Origin: CAYWKU01 sp964459325
GTDB taxonomy: Bacteria; RBG-13-61-14; CAYWKU01
DNA length: 53,720 bases
Reading direction: 5' to 3'
Assembly (NCBI GenBank): GCA_964459325.1
Contig: CAYWKU010000022.1
Location: forward strand, 1-53,720
The number at the start of each line of letters is the position of its first letter. Positions within the stretch are counted from its first letter, which is position 1. The notes beneath the pieces were generated by a model. It worked only from the letters and a program-made list of their open reading frames with translations, was not told the DNA's origin and ran no database searches. Below, in pieces: positions 1 through 9,000 of this stretch. Both the position numbers and the translations under genes were made by a program.

Positions 1-31
1 ACCAAAAATCTTCCCTAAAAAGCATTGCCAA

Positions 32-52
32 TTCGTTAAGCGGGAATCTTGG
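32..52. repeat. Partial end of repeat family A
   Basis: This short stretch (TTCGTTAAGCGGGAATCTTGG) matches the right end of the family A element at 2971-2988 (CGTTATCCGGGAATCTTG) and, in reverse, the left end of the copy at 35914. The internal hairpin arms of the element are not visible upstream, so either the copy is degenerate or the rest lies outside the window. The rest of positions 1-200 holds no gene I can support. Confidence 0.4.
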
Positions 53-200
53 AATCTTGAATTAATCCATGCTATGGAATATAATCCTAGCAATATACAT
101 TATTTCGGCACACTCAGTAGCGGTTACGGTTTCCACCGGTGTGCCTTATTGGAAGAGGCGGTGGAAAGGAGAGAAAATCACGGTTAAAATAGGAAGCACG

Positions 201-878
201 GTGAATTCTCATGTCAAAATGCCCCTTCGTTTGCTCCTTATACCCGCTTCGATTCTGCTGCCGGCAGTAATTCTGTGCTCGTCCTGCGCGCTTTTGGGAC
301 TGAAACCGAAAGTTCGGGAGGTTTCCCTGCCGGAGTACGTAAACGTTTTCGTGGAGCCGGTCTCCCGGGAAAAGCCCACTTTCGAGCACTCCCTGTGGGT
401 TAAGCCCGTCGTAAAGGAGTGCAGGCCGAAGGGTAAGTTCAAACCGGCGGAGGCATTTCCGGGGGAATATACGGAGGAGTTTCGAGATGCGCTCGTAGCT
501 TACCTGAGGAAAAAGAACAGGTTTTCGTCGGTCAGCACCGGCGGCGGAGATTTGGTGCTCAGGGTTAAGTGGATAAGTTACCGTACCGGCGGGTCGGATT
601 CCCCGAGGATGTGGGGTGGAATTCAAATGGAGCTGTATCATTACTCAACCGGCGTCGGATTGCTTGTTGGAAGGGCGGAATCCTACTTGAACCTCGATAA
701 CCTCAAAAAGCTGGACGAGCCGGTGCGGGTAAAATTAAAGGGCGAACGGGATGAGTGGATAATAAAGGAAGGAACGTTAAGACTTGCGGAAATAAGCGTT
801 TCCATGATAGAGAGTATAGACGAGCACATGGTCAACAACCGAAAGCTCATCGAGGAAAGGCTGGCTAAAATCCGGTAA
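201..878 (+). CDS. Putative outer-membrane lipoprotein, function unknown
   Basis: I do not recognise a named family. I place the start at a GTG at 201, six bases after an AGGA (191-194); an ATG at 219 is the alternative, and the longer reading from 69 has an implausible N-terminus. The protein then starts with a short basic/hydrophobic segment (PLRLLLIPASILLPAVIL) ending in a Cys-rich lipobox-like stretch (CSSCALLG), as expected for a lipoprotein. The remaining roughly 200 residues are soluble and mixed alpha/beta, with a run resembling LPS-assembly (LptE-like) or ABC-type auxiliary lipoproteins that carry a 'VFVEPVSREKPTFEH...FRDALVAYLRKK' layout, but this is only a resemblance. It is followed after 11 bases by the zinc-ribbon membrane gene and probably co-transcribed with it. 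Confidence 0.55.
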   Translation: MNSHVKMPLRLLLIPASILLPAVILCSSCALLGLKPKVREVSLPEYVNVFVEPVSREKPTFEHSLWVKPVVKECRPKGKFKPAEAFPGEYTEEFRDALVAYLRKKNRFSSVSTGGGDLVLRVKWISYRTGGSDSPRMWGGIQMELYHYSTGVGLLVGRAESYLNLDNLKKLDEPVRVKLKGERDEWIIKEGTLRLAEISVSMIESIDEHMVNNRKLIEERLAKIR

Positions 879-889
879 GGGGCATAACG

Positions 890-1282
890 ATGAAAGCATG
901 GAGACAGATTCTTGCATTTTACGGGTCGTTTATTTTCTTTTTACTGGTGTTGGCGGGCGCGTTAGGTTCTTTGTACAGTTACGTTACAGGAACGGGCGGA
1001 AGATTCCTTCTGGCCGTGTTTTTAATAATGCTGCTGACGGGCATAACCATGTTCGCCCGGGAGCGGGCGCGGCGGGACGAATTCTTCCTCAGGCATTTCG
1101 GCGGAAAAGAAAAAAGTAGCTCCGGTTCCAAGTCGAGAAAGCACAAGCGCATGGGTAAGAAATGCCCACAGTGCGAAAGGGTGATTCATCACCGCCGGAG
1201 TGTATGCCAGCATTGCGGTTACGAATTTCCTTCCAAGAAGTATAAGGAAAGCCGGAGTTCGGCCATCATTGACTCGGAGTAG
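890..1282 (+). CDS. Small membrane protein with C-terminal zinc ribbon
   Basis: The 130-residue product has two hydrophobic helices (about residues 8-30 and 38-56), a basic Ser/Lys-rich linker (about 70-88) and a C-terminal treble-clef/zinc-ribbon type motif, CPQC and CQHCG separated by about 12 residues, near residues 92-112. This suggests a membrane-anchored protein with a cytoplasmic zinc-binding module. Zinc ribbons of this layout are common in poorly characterised bacterial membrane proteins and do not by themselves give a function. It sits 11 bases after the lipoprotein and 7 bases before mobB, so the three are probably one transcript. Confidence 0.65.
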   Translation: MKAWRQILAFYGSFIFFLLVLAGALGSLYSYVTGTGGRFLLAVFLIMLLTGITMFARERARRDEFFLRHFGGKEKSSSGSKSRKHKRMGKKCPQCERVIHHRRSVCQHCGYEFPSKKYKESRSSAIIDSE

Positions 1283-1289
1283 CTTAATT

Positions 1290-1940
1290 ATGATTCCACT
1301 TGTAGCATTTACCGGCCCCTCGGGCTCGGGGAAAACTACGCTAATGGAAAAGGTTATCAAAGAGCTCGTGGCCGCAGGGGTGCGCGTGGCCACGGTCAAG
1401 CATCACCTAAAAGAGCTCGACGTGGACAGGGAGGGCAAGGACAGCCGGCGTCACAAGCGGGCGGGAGCCGCGGCGGTGGCGATAGTCACTCCCGCCGGAA
1501 CGGCGGTAATTCGCTCCGAAGACGGCGAGCCGGACATCAACGAGGTGGCGGAGCGATACCTGTACGACGCCGACGTGGTCCTCGCCGAAGGCTACAAGGC
1601 CGGCGCCTTTCCCAAGGTGGTCGTAGCAAGGAAAGAGGCGGGCGAAGTCGACCTCAAAGCGATAAAAAAACCCGTGGCGGTGGTCGCCGATTATGACGCG
1701 GACTCCGGGAAGCTGCCCAGGTTTTCGTTCGACGATTACGCCGCCCTGGCGAAGTTCATCAGGGAAAATTACGTGGATGAAAATCCCACCCGCCGGGTGA
1801 ACATGTTCGTGGACGGCAAAGTTGTGCCCATGAAGCATTTCGTACGCGACCTGGTGGAAAGGGTGGTGCGGGCGCTTGTCGATTCCCTCAGGGGCACCGA
1901 AGGGGCCAAGAAAATAAACATCTACATCGACAGAAGTTAA
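1290..1940 (+). CDS. mobB: Molybdopterin-guanine dinucleotide biosynthesis adaptor MobB
   Basis: MobB is a P-loop GTPase that assists MobA in adding GMP to molybdopterin, giving the dinucleotide cofactor of Mo/W enzymes. I start at the ATG at 1290 because the protein then begins directly with the beta strand and Walker A loop (GPSGSGKT, residues 9-16); upstream readings run into the preceding gene. The HHLK...SRRHKRAGA stretch and LAEGYK motif (near residue 97) are typical of the family. After the core domain there is a C-terminal extension of about 55 residues (VNMFVDGKVVPM...), a module seen in MobB proteins of anaerobic deltaproteobacteria. It is the only cofactor gene located away from the riboswitch operon at 14.8-21.1 kb. 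Its 3' end overlaps the convergent gene by 4 bases. Confidence 0.9.
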   Translation: MIPLVAFTGPSGSGKTTLMEKVIKELVAAGVRVATVKHHLKELDVDREGKDSRRHKRAGAAAVAIVTPAGTAVIRSEDGEPDINEVAERYLYDADVVLAEGYKAGAFPKVVVARKEAGEVDLKAIKKPVAVVADYDADSGKLPRFSFDDYAALAKFIRENYVDENPTRRVNMFVDGKVVPMKHFVRDLVERVVRALVDSLRGTEGAKKINIYIDRS

Positions 1941-2815
1941 TCCCCCGGCGGGTACATCGCGCACCTCGCGCCGGTCAGCTCGGATGCGGTGCCGGGCGGA
2001 AGGTAGTTTCTCCGGGTTGATGGTGAATAGGAGTGACTGCCCTCTCCCCGTTCCAACCCCCCTCGAAGGACTTTATACTTTTTACCGAACCTTTTGTCAT
2101 CTTGCCGATTAAGCACGTATGCGGTCAGCCAATCGTCCGACCACTCCCACACGTTACCCGCCATGTTGAGGCAGCCGTAGGGGCTCTGGCCCGCAGGGTC
2201 GGCGTAAACCCGTATCAACGGAGGTTTTTCCGGGCCCGTTGCGGGCGGCTCTTTAGGTTCGTCTCCCCAGGGCCATTTCAGCCCGCCCGGGCCGCGCGCG
2301 GCCTTTTCCCACTCGTACTCGGTGGGCAGCCTCTTCCCTACCCATTCGCAGTATTTCGCGGCGTCTTGCCACGTCAATTGCCGGGCCGGGAGGTGTTTAT
2401 TCTCGGGGGCGTAAGAAAATCCGCCCTCCGGCTTGTATCCGGTGTCCTCCAGGAACTTGTGGAAGTTCACAGCGCTGACTTCCACCCGGTCGATGTAAAA
2501 CCCCTCCAGGAATACCTTCATGCGCGGCCCTTCGATGGCCCGGCCCTTGTCGGCGCCCATTATGAAAACTCCATCCGGAACGTAAACCATCTCGGCGCCG
2601 TCGCGGGATTTTATAACCCGCTCCGGTTCCTCATCGGCCCGTGCGGATTTTTCCTGCGATTCGGAAGGGCCGCGGGGCTTCCGGCCCTCCTCTTTCTCGC
2701 AACCGAACACCGATAACATCGCCCCCAGCGCGGCTGCGAGCAACAATCGGAAGGGCCTATTTACCCGCCACGAATTCACGGCTAAAATGTTACAATAAAA
2801 TTCCGATGCGGGCAC
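1937..2815 (-). CDS. FGE-sulfatase (SUMF1/EgtB-type) domain lipoprotein
   Basis: The C-terminal 220 residues form a formylglycine-generating-enzyme-like domain: MVYVPDGVFIMGAD, YIDRVEVS, then LTWQDAAKYCEWVGKRLPTE and YEWEKAARG, NMAGNVWEWSDDW and a final LRGG...GARCAMYP. This fold is used by FGE, by EgtB and by many non-enzymatic proteins, so the reaction cannot be told from the family. The two active-site cysteines of true bacterial or eukaryotic FGE are not evident. The N-terminus has a hydrophobic signal and a lipobox (SVFGC near residue 39), so the domain is probably exported and lipid-anchored. The start is uncertain: GTG at 2815 gives the longest form, an internal GTG 12 codons later also precedes the signal, and neither has a clear ribosome site. 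It is convergent with mobB. Confidence 0.75.
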   Translation of the reverse strand: MPASEFYCNILAVNSWRVNRPFRLLLAAALGAMLSVFGCEKEEGRKPRGPSESQEKSARADEEPERVIKSRDGAEMVYVPDGVFIMGADKGRAIEGPRMKVFLEGFYIDRVEVSAVNFHKFLEDTGYKPEGGFSYAPENKHLPARQLTWQDAAKYCEWVGKRLPTEYEWEKAARGPGGLKWPWGDEPKEPPATGPEKPPLIRVYADPAGQSPYGCLNMAGNVWEWSDDWLTAYVLNRQDDKRFGKKYKVLRGGLERGEGSHSYSPSTRRNYLPPGTASELTGARCAMYPPGD

Positions 2816-2826
2816 GGCGAATATAG

Positions 2827-2990
2827 CCAGGATTCCCTGTTAAGGGTGGCCCACCTTGACCGCAGGGTGGCTTATGGCGGGCAAAAAACTGAAACCGGCT
2901 CTCACCTTCCAAATGACGAGCATATTGTCATGAAAATACCGGGAGCGGTCAAGGTGGAACAAACCCCGTTCGTTATCCGGGAATCTTGAT
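2827..2990. repeat. Family A element, copy A1 (non-coding, MITE-like)
   Basis: The interval between the divergent genes contains a repeated non-coding element also found at 35914-36100. It has near-identical ends (AGGATTCCC on the left, the reverse of GGGAATCTTG on the right) and a perfect 13-bp internal inverted repeat, CCACCTTGACCGC at 2851-2863 against GCGGTCAAGGTGG at 2945-2957. ATATAG is found at both flanks (2821-2826 and 2991-2996), possibly part of a degenerate target duplication. No ORF is present. The element lies just upstream of the HAD phosphatase gene. Confidence 0.7.
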
Positions 2991-3014
2991 ATATAGGCGA
3001 AGTAAGGTAAGAAT

Positions 3015-3692
3015 ATGGATATTTCAACGGTGATATTCGACGTTGACGGGACGCTGGTTAACGTCGAGGAGCGCTTCTTTTACTATTATAACTGGACACT
3101 GGAAAGCTTCGGGATAAAACCCCTGGAGCGGGGAACCTACGAGGACAAGCGTAGCCGGGGGCAGTTGAGCGAGCCAATCCCCGACGTGGGGCAGGCAAGG
3201 GCCAACTTCTGGCTCGAGTTCATAAATCACTTCTCGATGGCCGACGGCACGAATTTGGGCACGCCCTTTCCCGGCGTGGAGCAAGCCCTGAACTGGCTGG
3301 TCGCCAACGGATACAAAATCGCCGTGGTTACCGGGCGGACAAGTGACCCCGAGCGAATCAGGCGGGAGCTGGATTACATGGGAATCGGGCGCTTCTTCCC
3401 GGTCATTTTGAGCAACGACGACGGCATAAAGGGAATGAGCAAGGCCGGCAAACTGCTCGAATGCGCCCGGCTCGTAGACGCCGCTCCCGCCGAATGTGCC
3501 TACGTCGGCGATTGGGAAGGAGACATCCACAGCGCACGCAAGGCGGATTTTGGGCTTATAATTGCCGTGCTTACCGGCGGAGAAAGCGAAGAAGCCCTCC
3601 GGCCACATAACCCGGACGTCATTCTCCCGGCGGTGGCCGACCTGCCCGGATTTCTTAATGGGTCTGAATCGCTTTCACCGAAGGTCGGATAA
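3015..3692 (+). CDS. HAD-superfamily phosphatase (phosphoglycolate-phosphatase-like)
   Basis: A 225-residue haloacid-dehalogenase-fold hydrolase with all four motifs: nucleophile motif DVDGT at residues 9-13, motif II VVTGR near 108, a motif III Lys in GMSKAGK, and acidic motif IV GDWEGD near 163. An alpha-helical cap of about 70 residues follows motif I, as in phosphoglycolate phosphatase and related Gph/PpaX enzymes acting on small phosphate esters. Substrate is not predictable from sequence. A TAAGG (3004-3008) precedes the ATG. The gene stands alone between element A1 and a 312-base intergenic stretch. Confidence 0.8.
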   Translation: MDISTVIFDVDGTLVNVEERFFYYYNWTLESFGIKPLERGTYEDKRSRGQLSEPIPDVGQARANFWLEFINHFSMADGTNLGTPFPGVEQALNWLVANGYKIAVVTGRTSDPERIRRELDYMGIGRFFPVILSNDDGIKGMSKAGKLLECARLVDAAPAECAYVGDWEGDIHSARKADFGLIIAVLTGGESEEALRPHNPDVILPAVADLPGFLNGSESLSPKVG

Positions 3693-3811
3693 GGAACAGT
3701 GTCCGGGGATTATGCGTAGGAACTCCGTGAGGGAACGAAGACGCAAAAAATACCGGGAAAACTATCGCAATTTCGGGGACATTACATCAGCTTAGCCCCC
3801 TTCCGAATCTG

Positions 3812-3840
3812 TTGACAAACGGGGAGGGAAAGCTTAAATT
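3812..3840 (+). promoter_or_regulatory. Sigma70-type promoter for the TPI-GAPDH fusion gene
   Basis: TTGACA (3812-3817), a 17-base spacer and TAAATT (3835-3840) make a good housekeeping promoter about 165 bases before the ATG of the fusion gene. The intervening leader (3841-4004) is AT-rich with no clear hairpin terminator. The gene itself has a GAGGGG ribosome site ending about eight bases before its ATG. Within 3693-4004 I see no coding region. Confidence 0.6.
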
Positions 3841-4004
3841 TTTTAATGTAAGACTTTAAATTTTCCGTGTTAATACCCGGGTTATGTTAAACGCATGATA
3901 AGTGTTGCACCCTTTAAATGAAAGCTCGGGTAGTGAGTCTCATTTGATGCAAGTGTTGGAAGATGTAACTTAACCGCCATAAAAAATTTAATGAGGGGTA
4001 AAAA

Positions 4005-5984
4005 ATGGCGCCGGAAAACAAAGAGGAGCGTTTTCACCTGTGGGGCAATCCCAAGCAGAACGTTCCCACCAGGGCCGAAGCGGTGCGGCTGGCCGAAATG
4101 ATAGCCGAAGTCTCCAAGCGCATATCGAACCCGCAGCTCGGATGGGCCCCCTCCGCCGACTTCCGGGGCGACGTGACCAAGGTGTTTCAGGGCAGCAGGG
4201 CCATGCTGGGAACACAGGTCATGGGCTGGACGCCGCTCGGCAGCTACACCGGGGGCATCAGCCCGCTGGCTCTCAAAGAGGACGGCGTAAACTTCGCCAT
4301 ACTGCATCATTCCGACAGGCTAAGTTTCAGCGAGGAGAACAGGCACCTTAACCGGCAGATTACAATGTGTTGCCAGCACGGCATCGCCCCGGTCATTTGC
4401 CTCGGTCCCCAGGCGGGAAAAGAGCTTACCGAGACCGTCATCCTGGGCGCGTTGCGGATAGCTTTCCACGGACTGGATTTCAAGGAGCTGAACAAGACAG
4501 GGGTGGTTTTCGCATACGAAGCCGGCGGCACCACCGGCGCTGACTACATGCCCGACTACGACGAGGTAGTGGAAGGCTTAAACATTATTTCCAAACTCAT
4601 CGATGAGGATTATCCCGACCTGGAAAACTACAAGCTGTTTTACGCCGGCAGCCTCACGCGAACCACCTTGCCCCAACTGAAAGACCTGCGCGAGAAAAAC
4701 GAGCACTTTGCCGGGTTCCTGGTGGATTCACCCAGCGCTCAGGAGGAATTCCTCGAAATAGCCAAGAACTGGTCCAGCGAGCTTCCGCAACTCGAAGCGC
4801 CGATGGCGCCGGGCCCGGAGGCCACCCGCAAGAGGGAAATCACCGAAATCCGAACTCCCGCCAAGCCGGTCAGCGTGATTGTCATCGGCGGCGGCGAAAT
4901 CGGTAACGACTTCATCGGAGGCATCAAAAACGATTACCACAATATCGAAGTGCCCTACCTGGATAACCGCGGGACCAGCCGCGCCGACAGCGCCTCCAAG
5001 CTGTGGAAGGATTCGTACATAAGCCACGGGCTGTTCAGCGATGACGTGTCGGTGGACGGCGATTACATAATTGTCGATACCCCCCACAACGAGCAGAAAA
5101 TATTGTACCTCAACTCCACCGGTAAAATCACCGAAATCATAGCCAATCTCAACAGCCGCAACATCAAGGCCGATGTCTGTCTCGTTGCGGTGGCGGGTCT
5201 GATGAAAGACCGCGCCAACCTGACCCCGTTCCTCGAATCGGGCGTGGCGAAATACGTGGTCTGCAGCTCCAACAGCGACGCCGTGGACACCACCGTCATC
5301 CCCGGCTACAACCAGGACGAGTTCAACCCCGACATGCACAAAATATTGTCCGTCAGCTCCTGCGGCGGAGAAGCGGGGGTGTTAACCCTGTCCCCGCTGG
5401 CCGACCATTACGGCAAGGACGCCTTCAAGTTCATCAGCGTGGTGATGCTGCACTCCAAGACAAACACCCAGAACGTCGGCAACAAGGGCCGCGACCCGAA
5501 GAAGGAGGAGATACTGGACAACATCGCAATCACCACCACCGGCTTCGAGAAGGTCGTCGCCGCGCCCGGTTTCTTCGAAAACACCATGGGCGGCGTGATG
5601 GCTTTCTCCAGCCGCATTCCTACCGAAAAGACCAGCGTGGCGGTGATGCTGATAGGCATGCAGCCAAATCACGGCGAAGCTGTCAGCCGCAAGGTGCTGC
5701 AGGACATCTACATCGAATCCAGCAGGGACCCGCAATACAAGGGCATCCTGCGCTACGAAGAAAACCCCTCGGGAACCAAGTATTACATGCGCGCCCGCGA
5801 AATGACTCACATCTTCGGCCCGATGATTCAGGTGGTCCGGCCCAACGTCCCCGGTATGCCGTCAACAAACGGGGACTTTTACATCCTCGGTGTGCCCTTC
5901 GCATACGGTAACGTGCCCGGATACGGCGAACAGCTCCGCAAAATGATGATGCTCATCGGCGAAAAACTCCACGGCGCGAAATAA
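4005..5984 (+). CDS. Triosephosphate isomerase-GAPDH-like fusion protein
   Basis: The 659-residue product joins two glycolytic folds. Residues 10-256 align by eye with triosephosphate isomerase: GNPKQN (N15, K17) for GNWKMN, ILHHSDR (H102) for ILGHSER, GIAPVICLG, FAYEAGGTTG (E172) for AYEPVWAIGTG, and YAGS (213-216) for YGGS; Lys, His and Glu catalytic positions are kept. After a Pro/Ala linker (about 260-287), residues 288-655 follow GAPDH: a Rossmann start IGGGEIGND, an Asp in the NAD loop (D320), SHGLFSDDVSVDGDYIIV, SSC with catalytic Cys453, HSKTNTQ with His483, a RIPT...SVAVML strand and a C-terminal YGNVPGYGEQL for YDNETGYS. The usual SCTTN loop is SCGGE and the GFGRIGR loop is changed, so the GAPDH part is strongly divergent and its activity is open. 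Such fusions are established in stramenopile mitochondria; a bacterial one is unexpected to me. Monocistronic. Confidence 0.85.
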   Translation: MAPENKEERFHLWGNPKQNVPTRAEAVRLAEMIAEVSKRISNPQLGWAPSADFRGDVTKVFQGSRAMLGTQVMGWTPLGSYTGGISPLALKEDGVNFAILHHSDRLSFSEENRHLNRQITMCCQHGIAPVICLGPQAGKELTETVILGALRIAFHGLDFKELNKTGVVFAYEAGGTTGADYMPDYDEVVEGLNIISKLIDEDYPDLENYKLFYAGSLTRTTLPQLKDLREKNEHFAGFLVDSPSAQEEFLEIAKNWSSELPQLEAPMAPGPEATRKREITEIRTPAKPVSVIVIGGGEIGNDFIGGIKNDYHNIEVPYLDNRGTSRADSASKLWKDSYISHGLFSDDVSVDGDYIIVDTPHNEQKILYLNSTGKITEIIANLNSRNIKADVCLVAVAGLMKDRANLTPFLESGVAKYVVCSSNSDAVDTTVIPGYNQDEFNPDMHKILSVSSCGGEAGVLTLSPLADHYGKDAFKFISVVMLHSKTNTQNVGNKGRDPKKEEILDNIAITTTGFEKVVAAPGFFENTMGGVMAFSSRIPTEKTSVAVMLIGMQPNHGEAVSRKVLQDIYIESSRDPQYKGILRYEENPSGTKYYMRAREMTHIFGPMIQVVRPNVPGMPSTNGDFYILGVPFAYGNVPGYGEQLRKMMMLIGEKLHGAK

Positions 5985-6052
5985 TTAACTCCTGTCTGTC
6001 GGCCAAAACCGTTTGGAGAACGGCACTTCAGCGTCGCATGTTATCGGGAAGG

Positions 6053-9000
6053 CTATTTCCGGGCGGCCGAGGTAACCCCGGCCCACCATTTTCTCAAACG
6101 TAAAACGGCGCTATCGGAGACGCTGTATATGGTGGGAATTACAACGGGGATTAGCAGCGTGGAAGTCAGCAATCCGCCCAGCACGGCTATCGCCAGCGGC
6201 GAATAAATCATCCTTCCCTGGTCGTTGGCGCCGAGCGCCATGGGGAACAAGCCCACCATGGTGGTGATGGCGGTCATCAGGATGGGCCGGAACCGGTCGC
6301 GGCTGCCCTGCAACAGGCTTTCGCGGGCACTGTACCCTTTCTTCCTCAAGTTGTGAACGTGGTCGACCAGCACGATGGCGTTGTTCACCACGATACCGGT
6401 CAAAAGCAGCATTCCGGCGCCCGAGATGATGTTCAGGGTGTTACCGGTCAGATAGAGCGACCAGTAAGCGCCCGTCAGAGCGAAGGGGATGCTGAACATT
6501 ATAACGAACGGCAGAAAAAAGCTTTCAAACTGAGCCACCATGACAATGAACACCAGCGCCACCGCCAGACCCAGCGCCATCAAGAGCACCACGAACGCCG
6601 TCCGCACCTTGTCGAACCGGTCTCCCATCGTCCACTTGTACCCTCGCGGCATGGGAAAATCTTCGAGTGCCGTGGTGATTCTTTCCTTCAGCCGGAAAAG
6701 GTCGCGCCCTTCGTACTCGAGCGGTATTTTCAGTCGCGTGCGGCGGTTTTCGCGGTGGATGGAGCGGGGAATAGGTCGCGGCGATATGGTAGCCACGCTG
6801 CTCAACCGTATGGTCTGCCCCTTTTCGTTGTGAAGGGGGTAATTCTGGAGAGCCGGTATGTTTTCGCGGTCTTCTTCCCGCAACTGCATTACCACGTCCA
6901 CCTGCCGGTCGCGATATTGCACCCACCCGGCCCGGGTGCCGCGAATTCCGTAGGCTATTTCGTAAGCCGCCAGGGTTGGGTCAACGCCGTAAACCGCGGC
7001 CAGCTCGCGGTCCATGCTGATGTCGATTTCCCGTTCGGCTTTCCTGGTAAGCGGCTTTATTTCCGTGATACCCTTTACGCCCTTTAGCTCTTCGCGCAGG
7101 TCTTCGGCCACACGGTACAGCTTCTCCGGGTTTTCCCCGAGCACTCTGACGTTGACTCCGCCGGCGGGAGCGCCTTCGAAACCCATGTTTTCCATGTCGT
7201 AGGTTACGCCGGGCCAGTTTGCTTCCGTTTCCAGCACCTTCCTCGCTCTTTCCTTCACTTCGTTGCGCAACAGCTTGGGAGTCTCGTAGATGGGAAGGAA
7301 CATGTTTATTTCGATGAAGTTACGGTTGAAAATAGCCGTCATGCTGTCCACACCCCACTCCTCGCGACGATTCCAGAGCCTGCTTTCTATCTTGTCCACC
7401 ATTTCATCGATTTCATCCAGCGTTTTTGCCCGGTCTACCCATACCAGCGTCCGCACCACGCGCATCGCCGTCTGCGGCACATACTCCTTCTCGGTCAGCG
7501 AAAACGGCAGCACGGTGAGAAACAGGAAACCCACCACCATCACCAGGGCTTTTTTGCGATGGCCGAGAGCGGCGCCCACCATTCCCATGTACCTTTTCCT
7601 GAAAGCGGCGAACCAACCCGGAGTTTGCACCTTGGCCGACTTCGCCCCCAGGAACGAGGCCAGCAGCGGTATCAGGGTGAGCGCCACCAGCAAGCTCGCG
7701 GCTATGGAAAGGCACAGCACCGTCCCGAACTCCCTCATAATGATGACCGTCTCGCTGCCCGATGACACGAAAAGCAGAGGCAGAAAGACTATCAGCGTAG
7801 TGGTGGTGGCCACGCTGATGGCGGCGCCGACTTCCTTCAATCCCTCCTTCGCCGCCTGCGGCGGGCTACGGCCCAGTTGCAGATGCGAATATATCGCCTC
7901 CATGGCCACGATGGAGCTGTCCACAAGCATCCCGACGCCAAGCATCAACCCGGACAGACTTATCATGTTGAAGCTCATGTCCAGCACCAGGTACATCACC
8001 AGGACGGCTATCATGATACTGCTCGGGATGGCGATGCTGATTATTGCCGTCGAGCGCACGTCCCTCAAGAAAATCAGCAGCACAAAAAAGGCCAGCACCG
8101 CCCCTTCGATGCCGGTTTTGCGAAGGCCGCTGACGGCGAGGGTTATTTCCGTGGACTGGTCGAAGAAAACCTTGGTCTCCACCCCCAACTCCCGGAGTTT
8201 CCGGTTTTTCGAGATGCTGTCCAGCGTCCTTCTCACCCTGCGGCAGGTTTCCACGGTGTTGGCGCCGGATTCCTTCCTTATCAGCATCACCGCCGCCCGC
8301 CGACGGTTGATGCGGCCCCGGAACATGGTGGACGTGTAATCGAAGCCCACCTCGGCCACGTCGCCCACCTTGATGTTTTCGGTGACGGGAAAATCCGCTA
8401 TCTCCTCCGGCCCGTGAGCCTGGCCCACGATGCGCACGTCATACTTCAGGCCGCGATGATGAACCTGACCCGAGTCCAGGGTTACGTTATTGGCCAGCAG
8501 GGCGCGATAAAGCTCGACCATGCTGACCCCGTACTTGTCCAGGCGGGAGCGGTCGACTTCCACCAGCACCCGGCGCTTCTGCTGGCCCCATATCTCAACG
8601 TTGGCCACCCCGTCCACCCGGCGCAGGTCGCGGGCCATGGTACGGTCCACGAACTCGTTGACCTCCGGCGTCCACTTGTCGGCGTTGACGCCCATGATGA
8701 TTATGGGGATGGATTCGCTGTCGAACTTCCACAGCCATATCCTGTCCAGGTCGTCCGGCAGCTCGTCCCTTACCTGGTCAATCCTTTCGCGCACCTCCAG
8801 CACCTCGAAGTCCACGTTGGAGCCTGACTCGAACCATATATGCATGTGAGCGCCGGTCTGGCTGGAGCGGCTGGTCATCTTCTCGATACCCGGCAGGGTG
8901 CTGATGGCGTCTTCGAGCTTTTTGGTGATTCTTTTCTGCACTTCCAGGGGGGAACTTGCAGGGTAAGGTATCTCCATGTCGATTTCAGGAAAATCGGCCT

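Noticed and set aside
69..200. N-terminal extension of the first lipoprotein back to 69
   Set aside because: The extension lacks a ribosome site and would bury the lipoprotein signal 70 residues inside.
3562..3795. 77-codon ORF overlapping the 3' end of the HAD gene
   Set aside because: Out of frame with the HAD gene, basic low-quality sequence, no ribosome site.
4005..5984. Treating the gene as two separate ORFs joined by an assembly error
   Set aside because: The frame is continuous with a Pro/Ala linker, both domains have the same base composition and there is no internal ribosome site near the junction at about 4866.
7290..8339. Long plus-strand ORFs antisense to the RND pumps (also near 9568-10596, 10454-11329, 11609-12151)
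   Set aside because: They lie wholly inside well-matched RND genes and encode compositionally biased proteins with no domain; shadows of high-GC coding sequence.
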